From: Candidatus Cloacimonadota bacterium
Lineage (GTDB): Bacteria > Cloacimonadota > Cloacimonadia > Cloacimonadales > Cloacimonadaceae
DNA length: 33,044 nucleotides
Direction: 5' to 3'
Assembly (NCBI GenBank): GCA_021206555.1
Contig: JAJOKA010000138.1
Coordinates: forward strand, 1 to 33,044
Position numbers and translations under genes: made by a program. Below are positions 22,815 through 32,294 of the stretch, one piece after another (the stretch's first letter is position 1; the number at the start of each line of letters is the position of its first letter). The notes under the pieces were generated by a model, which was not told the DNA's origin, ran no database searches, and saw only the letters and a program-made list of their open reading frames with translations.

Positions 22815-22908
22815 CAGGGCTGCCATGCTGCTGCTTGGCAGAAGCAGCTTGAGCTGCTTACTTTTTTAGGCCTTCAGCCCTGCTCGACACGAGGACGTGT
22901 CGAATCCT
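22815..22908 (+). repeat. Variant three-hairpin unit (copy 2a)
   Basis: ...AGCAGCTTGAGCTGCT-TACTTTTTTAGG...CTGC-TCGACACGAGGACGTGTCGAATCCT: same order as copies 1 and 2b but different stem sequences in the first part. Confidence 0.6.
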
Positions 22909-22918
22909 GACACCCTGT

Positions 22919-23007
22919 AGGATTGCAGACGTCTCGTCTGCACAAGCGACGAAGTCGCATACTTTTACGGAACTCTGCTTTATCGAAACGAGGACGTGTC
23001 GAATCCT
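22919..23007 (+). repeat. Three-hairpin intergenic element, copy 2b (89 bp)
   Basis: AGGATTGCAGACGTCTCGTCTGCACAAGCGACGAAGTCGCATACTTTTACGGAACTCTGCTTTATCGAAACGAGGACGTGTCGAATCCT. Confidence 0.85.
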
Positions 23008-23021
23008 AATACCGGTCTTGC

Positions 23022-23046
23022 TCGACACGGGGACGTGTCGAATCCT
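23022..23046 (+). repeat. Partial element (hairpin C only, copy 2c)
   Basis: TCGACACGGGGACGTGTCGAATCCT followed by GTGG, as after copy 1. Confidence 0.8.
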
Positions 23047-23065
23047 GTGGTTTCAGGTTAAGCTC

Positions 23066-23094
23066 CAATGTATGGGGCGGTGCCCCATACATTG
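23066..23094. terminator. Perfect 13-bp hairpin downstream of fhs; terminator or part of the repeat cluster
   Basis: CAATGTATGGGGC ggt GCCCCATACATTG; no U tract on the fhs strand. Confidence 0.5.
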
Positions 23095-23122
23095 AAGACA
23101 TCATATCAAAGCGGAATCTGGA

Positions 23123-24791
23123 TTAGAACAATCCGGAGATGTTGCCGTCGTGTTCCACGTCGATAGTGCCGGCACTGGTTTTTTAGGCAGGCCGGGCATG
23201 CGCATTATTTCACCGGTGATGGGGATCAGGAATCCGGCTCCGCTGGCGATCACGATCTCACGCACGGTTACCAGGAAGTCTTTAGGGCGTCCGATCAATT
23301 CCGGATTGTCGGAGAGTGACTTTTGGGTTTTGGCGATGCAGATGGGCAGCTTGTCAAAGCCGTATTTATTGATCTTTTTGAGATCGGCCTTGGCTTCGGC
23401 AGAGTAGTCCACCTTTTGCGCGCCATAGATTTCGCTGGCGATGGTGAAGATTTTGTCTTCCACGGGGCTGTCCCAGTCGTACAATCCGCGATATTGGCAG
23501 GCATCTTTGTCCACCATTTCCACCACTTTTTCAGCCAGTTCGATGCCGCCTTCTCCGCCTTTGGTAAAGTATTCCACTATCGAGGCATCAAAGCCGCTTT
23601 GATGGACGAAGTCCTTCACGATTTGCAGTTCTTCCTCGGTATCGGTGGGGAAGCGATTGATGGCAACGATGGATTTCATGCCGAATTTGTTGATGTTTTC
23701 CAGGTGTTTAGCAAGGTTGTCCAGCCCTTTTGTTACGGCTTCCGGATTGGGAGCGGCGAGATCTTTCACCTTCACTCCGCCATGGATTTTGAGGGCACGG
23801 ACGGTGCAACCAGCACCACGGCATTGGTACAGAATCCGCCATATTTGCAGACCAGATCAAAGAATTTCTCGGCTCCCAGATCAAAGCCAAAACCTGCTTC
23901 GGTGACCACGTAGTCACTCAAGCGCAGGCAGTTCTGGTGGCCAGCACGCTATTCGCGCCCCTGAGCGATATTGGCAAAGGGTCCGCCATGCACCAAAGCG
24001 GGAGTATTTTCCGTGGTTTGCACCAGGTTTGGCTTCAGGGCATCCTTGAGCAAAGCCGCGATGGCGCCTTCAATGCCCAATTGATGCACCTTTACCGGTT
24101 CACCACCATAGGTGAAGCCGAAGGTGATATTGCCGATGCGTTCCTTGAGCTCGTCCATATTGTTGGAAAGGCAAAGGATAGCCATGATCTCGCTGGCAGG
24201 GGTGATGTCAAAGCCGTTTTCCCTGGGGAAGCCTTGTTTGCTGCCTCCGAGACCGATCACCACGTGGCGCAGCATGCGGTCATTCACGTCCAGCACGCGT
24301 TTCCAGGTGATGCGTCGGGGATCGATATTGAGCTCATTATCAAAGTAAATATGGTTATCGATCAACGCGGCTAAGGTGTTGTTAGCAGCAGTGATGGCAT
24401 GGAAATCACCGGTAAAATGAAGGTTGATATCCTCCATGGGGAGCACCTGGCTCCAGCCTCCTCCGGCTGCTCCACCTTTGATGCCAAAGACCGGGCCTAG
24501 CGAAGGTTCACGTAAGGCAACGATGGATTTTTTGCCAATGCGGTTCAGGGCTTGGGACAGTCCGATGGACACCGTGGTCTTTCCCTCACCGGCAGGGGTG
24601 GGGGTGATCGCGGAGACCAATATGAGCTTTCCGATGGGGTTGTTTTCATTGGCAAAGAGGGCGGAATAACGGATCTTTGCCTTATATTCTCCATAATGGT
24701 CGATATCTTGGGGTGTGAGCCCGATTTTTGCGGCGATTTCATCGATATGTTTTAGCTTCGTGAGTCTTCCAATTTCCAGATCGGTAAGCAT
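23123..24791 (-). CDS. fhs: Formate-tetrahydrofolate ligase, frameshifted
   Basis: [119 protein letters not shown]; corrected C-terminus ...[23 protein letters not shown] ends at 23123. Confidence 0.95.
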
Positions 24792-24984
24792 TTTGCCTCC
24801 TTTTCGGTGTTGTTTATCAAAAAGATAAGCGGTTATTGATTTGGGGCAAGGCTTTCTAAAGCTTGCCTAAGGCACAGGAACCGAGTATCATATCCATAAT
24901 ACTTATGTAAGTCTGCGCAAAACACAAGGCCTTGAAATCAATATCGCAGGCTATCACGGGTAAATAGCTGATAAGGAGTTCCGG

Positions 24985-27206
24985 ATGATTCTTGAGGCTT
25001 TTGTAAGCATGCTCTACAATGCCGCTTTGCTACTGAGTCTGGTGGTAGTGTTTGACATCCTTTCCGTGGGAACCAGGTATGAGAAAATCCCTGAACAACT
25101 CCTGTCAGGTTTCATCCTGGGCGCGATAACACTGGGGATCATGATGAATCCCTGGGTCTTGCGGCCAGGGATAGTATTTGATACCAGAACCATATTCCTG
25201 AGTATCGGCACCATGTTCTTCGGCGCACTGCCCAGCCTTATAGCCATGCTTATGGGTATCCTCTATCGGCTCTGGATGGGGGGAGGTGGAGTCTATTCCG
25301 GAGTCACCACCATCATCAGCGCTGTGATTTGGGGCACCATTTTCAGACGTTTACACAAGAGATGGAAAGAGCCATACGGCTTTGCCGAGTTCTATACTTT
25401 AGGAATTCTAAATCACATCTCAATGATCTCGCTGATGTTGCTGATGCCCAAGTATGTGCGCTGGGAAGTGATCCGCACCATCAGCCTTCCGGTGATCATC
25501 ATCTATCCTTTGGGCACGGTGCTATTGGGAAAACTGGCAGCCCGCAGATTGCAAAGACAGGAAGAGCAGCAACGTCTGGCTAAAAGTGAAGAAAAATACC
25601 GCCAGCTCACCGAAACCTCCAATGATATGATCATGATCACCAGTCTGGATGGCATCATTAACTTTGCCAACAAGAAATCGCAAAGACTTCTGGGCATCAA
25701 AGAGAGGGATTTCGGTAAAGCGCACTCGTATCAATATGTGCTGCCCCGGTATCATCAAATGCTCAATGATTTCCTGGCAGAGCGTGTGCAAGGTCACCGT
25801 GGGTCCAGACTATTCAATCTTGAGGTAGTGGACATTGAGGGCAAGCCGCACCTGGTCGAGATCAGCAGCACTCCGTTGATCGAAAATAATGAGGCGCAGG
25901 GCATTCTGCTAGCCTTGCGGGACGTCACGGATAGGATGCAAACTGAGGAGCAGCGCAATCGCTATGCCTTTCGTTTGCAAATCCTGCGTGAGCTGGACGG
26001 GATCGTGCTCAAAACCCTGTCTTTTGAAGATACCTGCCATGCAGCAGCGCAAAAACTGCAGCAGCTGATCCCCTTTGACTTTATGAGCATAAACGTGCTC
26101 AGAGACGGCATTGTGGAAGTGGTGGAAGTGCTGAAGCAAGAGAATCACTTTGAATATCTTGCGCGAAACAGCAGGCACCGTCCAGACCCGGACTTTGTAT
26201 CCAAACTGAAGAATGACTGCAGCATCGTGCTCAACAGCCTGTGCCATCCTCCGCACAAATGCCCATCCGGGCAAAGCTGACGGATGAAGGCATCAGCGCT
26301 CATATGTATAATGCCATGGCTTTGCAGGACAGGATGCTGGGCTTTTTGTGGTTTGGTTCTTTTCAGCAGGGATTCTTTACGGATGAGTATCTGGAGATCG
26401 GGCAGGAATTTGCAATCAACTGGCGATCGTGCTAAAACCATATCAGCTTGATTCAGACCATCAAAGATCACTCGGAGGAGCTAAGCCAAACTGTTATCCA
26501 GCGTACAGCTCAATTGCAGAATGCTCTGGTTGAATTGGAAGCTTTTTCTTATTCGGTGGCGCATGATCTACGCACTCCTCTGAAGCTGATTTATGGTTAT
26601 AGCGACGCGCTGCAGGAGGATTATGCCCGCAAACTGGATGACGAAGGCCAGGAAATGCTGGCTGCCATCAAAACTACCTCAGTGCGCATGGATAAATTGA
26701 TCACGGAATTGCTGGATCTGGCCAGGCTGAATCCCGAGGCCTTGAAAGCGGAACCGGTGGATACGCAATCGATGGTAGAACACATCTGGCGGGGAGTGAA
26801 TCCCGGAGACTTTGAACTGGAATTTCACAGTCTACCTGCTGTATGGGGGGATCCCACCCTGCTGTCACAAGTATGGCAAAACCTGCTGGAAAACGCCATC
26901 AAGTTCACCCGTCCCTGTCCCGTGAGAAGGATCGAAATTGGCTGTCAGACAGTGGATAAAGAGCAGGTGTTTTACGTCAGAGATACCGGAGTGGGCTTTG
27001 ATCCGGAGAAGAAGGATGATATCTTCGCGCCCTTCAAGCGCTCTCACAGTTTGCAGGAATTTGAGGGCACCGGCATCGGGCTGGCCATCACCAAGAAGAT
27101 TATCATCAACCACAAAGGCAGGATATGGGCTGAGAGTGAACCCAATAAAGGCAGTAGCTTCTTCTTTACCCTGCCCATGGCGGAGCAGGAACATTATGAT
27201 CAGTAA
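24985..27206 (+). CDS. Membrane sensor histidine kinase: LytS-like 5TM receptor, PAS, GAF, HisKA, HATPase; frameshifted near 26270-26450
   Basis: N-terminal multi-TM GFILGAITLGIMMNPWVLRPGIVFDTRTIFLSIGTMFFGALPSLIAMLMGILYRLWMGGGGVYSG (5TM-5TMR_LYT type), PAS ETSNDMIMITSLDGIINFANKKSQRLLG, H-box SVAHDLRTPLKLIYGYSDAL, N box NLLENAIKF, DTGVGFDPEKKDDIFAPF, GTGIGLAITKKII. Confidence 0.9.
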
Positions 27207-27480
27207 ATGTGGCGTAATCTGCGCTCAAGATTGCCGGGCCTTTGGTTCTGAATGTGAAGGCTGCAATGAGTTGGAGGGGAGGGTCAGCTGGGCTGAATTC
27301 TATGGTCAAAGCCACTGTCCGATCTATCAATGCGTAGTGGACAAGGGCTATGACACCTGCGCGGACTGCGGTCTGGCCCCTTGTCAGATCTGGTATGATA
27401 CCCGCAATCCCGATGCCAGCGACGATGAGTTTGCCGCAGATCTGGCATCGAGATTACGGAACCTTTCAGCTATAGTTTGA
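27196..27480 (+). CDS. DUF3795-like small Cys-rich protein
   Basis: MISKCGVICAQDCRAFGSECEGCNELEGRVSWAEFYGQSHCPIYQCVVDKGYDTCADCGLAPCQIWYDTRNPDASDDEF; start overlaps the kinase stop by 11 bp. Confidence 0.8.
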   Translation: MISKCGVICAQDCRAFGSECEGCNELEGRVSWAEFYGQSHCPIYQCVVDKGYDTCADCGLAPCQIWYDTRNPDASDDEFAADLASRLRNLSAIV

Positions 27481-28908
27481 CGCTTACGTTGATATTCTTG
27501 AATCGGGCAGGTGCAACTCCATGTGAGAGACGCATGACCTGACCGGGCTCGCCTTTTCCACAATGGAAGGTGGAGTGATAGGCCCAATCTTCCTCTCCGC
27601 AGATGGCATCGCAGGCATTCCAAAAATCCTGAGTAATCCCAAAATAGGTGGGCTCTTTCACGATTCCGGTGATCTTGCCATTATCGATGCGATAGCCGAT
27701 CTCGGTAGTAAACTGGAAGTTATTGCGGTTATCATCAATGCTCCAAGTCTTGGTGAAATCCAGGAAATAGCCATGTTCGGTGCTCTTGATCAGATCCTCG
27801 AGACTACCCTTCCGGGAGCAATGCAGAGATTGGTCATGCGTACCAGAGGGAAGTCATCAGCAAAAGATGCCTTCATGTTTGAAGATGGTTCCAGACCCAG
27901 TTTATGAGCTATGTGGCGTGAAGTTTGTTGATCCACCAGGATGCCATTCTTGATGATATCCATTTTGCGACCGGGAACACCTTCGTCATCCATGGGATGG
28001 AAGCCCATGCCGCGCGGATCGGTGCTGTCACTATAGATATTCACAATCTCAGAGCCATACTGGAAGTTACCCAGCATGTGAGGCTTCACGAAGGTCTTGC
28101 CGGCGTAGGAGATTTCCTGACCGAAGATGCGGTCGGCTTCGGTGGCATGTCCCACGGATTCATGCAGTTGTAGAGCCAGGTGTCCACCACCGATAATGAT
28201 GTCAGCGCGTTCTTCGGTGATTACAGGGGCTCTGAGCAGATCTACTGCTTCCTTCATAATGCGGTCGGTATTTTCCATGAATTGTTGCTGGTGAAATAGC
28301 TCAAATCCTGCTCTACCGGCACTCATGTGTCCCGGCCAGGTGCGGGATTGGATCTGTCCGCTATCGGCAGAGATCACGCTCATCACGGGCAGCGTGTTGT
28401 ACACTACAGTGTGGCTGTAGCTGCCTTCGCTATTAACATAGTACTTTTCCTGACGCTCAAACTCGGCCATCAAGTAAGAATGTACCACCTGTCCTTGCGG
28501 TTTGATCAGATTTGCCACTTTGCTCAGATAATCCAGCTTTTCGGCTTTGGACATGGTAAAAGGATCAATCTCCGGATGGTGGATATATTCTCCGGTACTG
28601 GCCTTGAGGGCTGGGAAGCTGAGCTTTTCTTTCTGAAAAAGCGCTCCGTGGATGGCATTGCTCTTGGCTCGGGCGATCAAGCGCTCTATGGGAGGCTTCC
28701 GAAAGGTCTTTGGATCCGGCAAAACCAAAGCAGCCATTGATCAAAACACGGATGCCGATGGCCGGAGAACCTACGGAGTTGCTGTAGTTCTTCAGATTCC
28801 CGTTTTCGAAGCTGATGCTCTCAAAATCTGTGCTTGTGACGCGGCGTCCGCGAAGCTAATCTCCGGACTGTGCAGTTTGGCGATGATGTTGTTTATCTTC
28901 TGTTCCAT
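27470..28908 (-). CDS. tldD: TldD-family metalloprotease, frameshifted
   Basis: HESVGHATEADRIFG metal-binding motif; MDDEGVPGRKMDIIKNGILVDQQTSRHIA; MTNLCIAPG; C-term CGKGEPGQVMRLSHGVAPARFKNINVSVKL*. N-term MEQKINNIIAKLHSPEISFADARRVTSTDFESISFENGNLKNYSNSVGSPAIGIRVLINGCFGFAGS lies in another frame. Confidence 0.85.
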
Positions 28909-28917
28909 GTATCTATC

Positions 28918-30246
28918 CTAAATGGTCTTGGTGGAAGAGGTGATATTGAAGTTACGCACTCTGGCATGCGGCGCTTTCACAGTCTCAATGTCGAAGGCTG
29001 CGTAGTTTTCACTAAAGGGAATGGTGTATGCGGTATCTTCAAGTTCCAATATGTTTTCCAGGATGCGGGTGATCTTCTCGGTGAAGCGAAGGTTGTTGAC
29101 CACAGCGGTTATCTTGCCATCTTCGATCAGGAATGTTCCGTCGCGGGTGAGCCCGGTGAGTGAGGTCTGTTTGGCATTGATGAAGTTCATATAGTGCAGG
29201 CTGGAGATATATAGGCCACGCTTTACGTTGCGGATCATGTCATCCCTGCTGCTTGCTCCGGGAGCGATCTTCAGACAGCTGGCAGTATTGCCGTTTTTGG
29301 GCAAGCCTAGCTTGTGGTGGTAATACTGGTTGCACATGAAGTTGCGGAAACAACCGGCTTCAATGAGCTTCAAAGGACGGTAGATATGACCACCGGAACC
29401 GTAATCCTTACGGATCATTTCGCTATCGGTAGGGTCATCGGTGATATAAACAATCCCGGGGAAGAGCTTTTTGTCGATCTTGCCCTCAAAGAAGCTGCTA
29501 TGCTGATCCAAAGCGTGAGCGCTCATGCCATAGCTGAGATACTGCACGAATTCGGCCACGCAGCGTGGGGCCAGGATTACTTCGTATTCACCGGGTTCCA
29601 CATCGATCACCGGGTTTTTGGTGTACATGATCTTGGTGAGCAGGCGGGCGCGGAAATCTTCCAGATTGAAGTGCGAGAAATCATCACCGCCAAAGGTCTC
29701 CAAGACCGTGATCTGGCTCTCCTTGTGCACAGCTTTCACTTCCAGATAGATGGGAGATTCCGCGCTGGATTTATCCAGATGGTTGCTATTCAGGCTGCGA
29801 TAGCCGCTGTAGTTGCAGATAAAGGTGCCATACAGCTCAAAGTCATATTCAGCCGCGCTTTGGGCTAGAGAGTCGAGGATTTCGGTCTTGGTTTGCAGGC
29901 TGATGGCTTCGATGTTGTTCACCATCTTCCGGGAAGGCGCCAGAGTGAGGTCGTCCTCCACGTCCACAAAATCAGGATCTTCCGGAAGGGAATCGATCAT
30001 CTCCAGAGCAGAGGCCAGAGCAATGTCGATCTTGGCGGTGCCTGGATCATCGATGTCAAAGCTGCATGATCTTTTACCTTTGTAGATGGTAGCGCTGAGA
30101 TTGAGCATGTCTTTGCTGATGTTGTAATTGGTCTGGCTTTGATAGAAGCGCAGGAAATCCGTCTGCCAGAAACTCAAATCCACGGTGTACTTAAGCTCCG
30201 GATGCTTATCCAGGGCGGCTTTAAGGTACAGGAGAGTGTCGTTCAT
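28918..30246 (-). CDS. PmbA/TldE-family protein, partner of the TldD homologue
   Basis: MNDTLLYLKAALDKHPELKYTVDLSFWQTDFLRFYQSQTNYNISKDML...LYGTFICNYSGYRSLNSN...GEYEVILAPRCVAEFVQYLSYGMSAHALDQHSSFFEGKIDKKLFPGIVYITDDP...NAKQTSLTGLTRDGTFLIEDGKITAVVNNLRFTEKI. Confidence 0.85.
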   Translation of the reverse strand: MNDTLLYLKAALDKHPELKYTVDLSFWQTDFLRFYQSQTNYNISKDMLNLSATIYKGKRSCSFDIDDPGTAKIDIALASALEMIDSLPEDPDFVDVEDDLTLAPSRKMVNNIEAISLQTKTEILDSLAQSAAEYDFELYGTFICNYSGYRSLNSNHLDKSSAESPIYLEVKAVHKESQITVLETFGGDDFSHFNLEDFRARLLTKIMYTKNPVIDVEPGEYEVILAPRCVAEFVQYLSYGMSAHALDQHSSFFEGKIDKKLFPGIVYITDDPTDSEMIRKDYGSGGHIYRPLKLIEAGCFRNFMCNQYYHHKLGLPKNGNTASCLKIAPGASSRDDMIRNVKRGLYISSLHYMNFINAKQTSLTGLTRDGTFLIEDGKITAVVNNLRFTEKITRILENILELEDTAYTIPFSENYAAFDIETVKAPHARVRNFNITSSTKTI

Positions 30247-30268
30247 CTTTTTTATCCTTATGTTTTTC

Positions 30269-31524
30269 TTAAATCCAGGTGCTCTTGTTGTGCCTGCGTT
30301 TGGGGCTCTGTCCCCGGGTGATAAACTGTCCTTTGGGAGTCTGTCCGGCCTCATACTTTTCGCCACGGAGGTAAACGCTGTCGATGGCTCCGATCAGCTC
30401 CACAGGGCTGCCCATGGGGCCGGTGATGGAACTGCTGCCTTCGGGGTTGTAGATCACAAAGTCCGCGTCTGAGCCTGCTTCCAGGCATCCCTTCTGAGGG
30501 TATATGCCCAGGCGTTTGGCTGCATTCTCACTGGTCATCTTGATGCAAGTGGCCAGAGGTATCTTGCGACGTTTCCACAGCTCAGAAAGCACCCAGTGGT
30601 AGCTGAAAACTAAAAGCTGATCAGGGCTGCCACGGAATACTTCGCTTTGGGTCTCTTGCGTTCCGCAGATTGGACAGAAGATAGATCTTGTTGGTCTTGA
30701 GCAGTTCATACATTAGATCACGATACTCGGTAAAATCCGTAGTCCAGAGAGCCGGGGAAGCTTCGGCTCGAGGAAGTGCATCAGATCCAGCATGCTGAGG
30801 GCAAAGGAGATATCGCTGCGTTTGGAAATCGTATTGATAAACTCGATTACCGGATAATGGGATACGCGAGGGATATGGATGGGGTTTTCCTGCATGCGAC
30901 GCAGGATCTTCTTGATGCCATCCATGTGAGCTTCCATGCTGTACTCGGGGTGGGATTCAAAGTCATAACCCTGAAAGGAAAACTCAGTATCGCTTTCGTA
31001 GATATCCATAAAGAGGTCCATCATCTCGGTGAAGGAGAGCTCCTGAATAGCCTCGTTTGGCGAAGGCGCCATCAGAGCGATTCCCACCAATCCTTTAGCC
31101 CAAAGCTCTTGCGCTGCTTCGGCATGGTAGGGATAATCACTGATGTCCACGTTACCCCACAAAGCCATATCGCAATAGCGTTTTTTTGGATCAGTTCAAG
31201 CATCTGCCGGATATGCTTTGCTCCAAAGATGGGACATTCACTATGGTAACTCATTTCCGCAACAGAAGTCCAACCGCCACTGATGGCATTTTGGGTTGCC
31301 CGCTTGATCCGATCCGGCATATCCTGACTCTTCCCCAAAAGGTGCAAGTGTGGATCCACCGCGCCGGGGAGCAGGACTTTACCTTTCAGATCTATAACAA
31401 TGGGATCCTCTTCACTGATGATAGGATCCGCTGAGATCTTGATAATCTTGCTATCAAAGAGCACATTCACTCTTTTCAGAGCGTTTGAGCTGGTAGGCAG
31501 GGAGGCGTTTTCAAATAATATCAT
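30269..31524 (-). CDS. Dihydroorotase/hydantoinase-like amidohydrolase, frameshifted
   Basis: KGKVLLPGAVDPHLHLLG, ISGGWTSVAEM, IHIPRVSHYPVIEFI, MTSENAAKRLGIYPQKGCLEAGSDADFVIYNPE; three collinear ORFs (31072-31746, 30713-31168, 30269-30709). Confidence 0.75.
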
Positions 31525-31528
31525 ATCG

Positions 31529-32294
31529 TTAATACGCCATAATCGAGCTTCCTGCATCCACAAAAATGATGTCTCCGGTAACCCCGGAAGCAAGATCCGA
31601 AAGCAGATACAGCGCAGTTTTGGCGATATCCTCCTGTTCGATGTTTCTGGAAAGCGGCGCGGTCTTCTCGATCCTGCGCTGCATTTGTGAGATGCCTCCG
31701 ATGGCCGATGACGACAGGGTGCGAATGGGTCCTGCGGAGATGGCATTTACCCGTACTCCCTTTTCGCCCATGCTATACGCCAAATAGCGCACAGAAGCTT
31801 CCAGAGCTGCTTTGGCGATGCCCATCACTCCGTAGTTTGGCACCACTTTCTGAGCTCCATAATAGGACAGAGTGATGGCCGAGGATCCCGGATGCAAGAG
31901 CATTTCTGCTTCGCGCATGATGGCTACCAGAGAGTATACGGAGATGTCCATCGCGGTGATAAAGCCGTGACGCGTGGTGTGGTGGAAGGGAATATTCAGT
32001 TCACTGGAGGGAGCGTAGGCCACGCTGTGCACGATGTAATCTATTTTTGTCCCATTCTTCAGCCAAAAGACTGATCATGTTTTTGATGTCATAGTCTTTG
32101 CTGAGATCGCACTCATAAAGCAGGCCGATCCCCAGCTCTTCGGCTATGGGATGCACTCTTTTGGCCAGGGTCGGGCTGGCATAGGACAGAGCCAGTTCTA
32201 CTCCTTGCTCTTTGAGCGCGCGGGCGATTCCATAGGCAATACTATGGCGATTGGCGATGCCCAGGATCAGGGCTTTTTTACCTTGCATATTCAT
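31529..32294 (-). CDS. fabI: Enoyl-[acyl-carrier-protein] reductase (NADH) FabI, one frameshift near 32045
   Basis: GKKALILGIANRHSIAYGIARALKEQG; (corrected) EEWDKIDYIVHSVAYAPSSEL; ITLSYYGAQKVVPNYGVMGIAKAALEASVRYLAYSMGEKGVRVNAISAGPIRTLSSSAIGG. Confidence 0.95.

Noticed and set aside
20920-23046. Integron attC sites for the element flanking the PocR gene
   Set aside because: No GTTRRRY/RYYYAAC core sites, no integrase in the window, and the hairpin layout differs from attC.
22756-23046. CRISPR array
   Set aside because: Repeats are either too short (7 bp) or irregularly spaced hairpins without uniform spacers; no cas genes.
24845-24867. Hairpin GGCAAGGCTTTCTAAAGCTTGCC between fhs and the kinase as a THF riboswitch
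   Set aside because: Only a simple stem with a bulge is visible; I could not identify the conserved riboswitch core, so no call was made.
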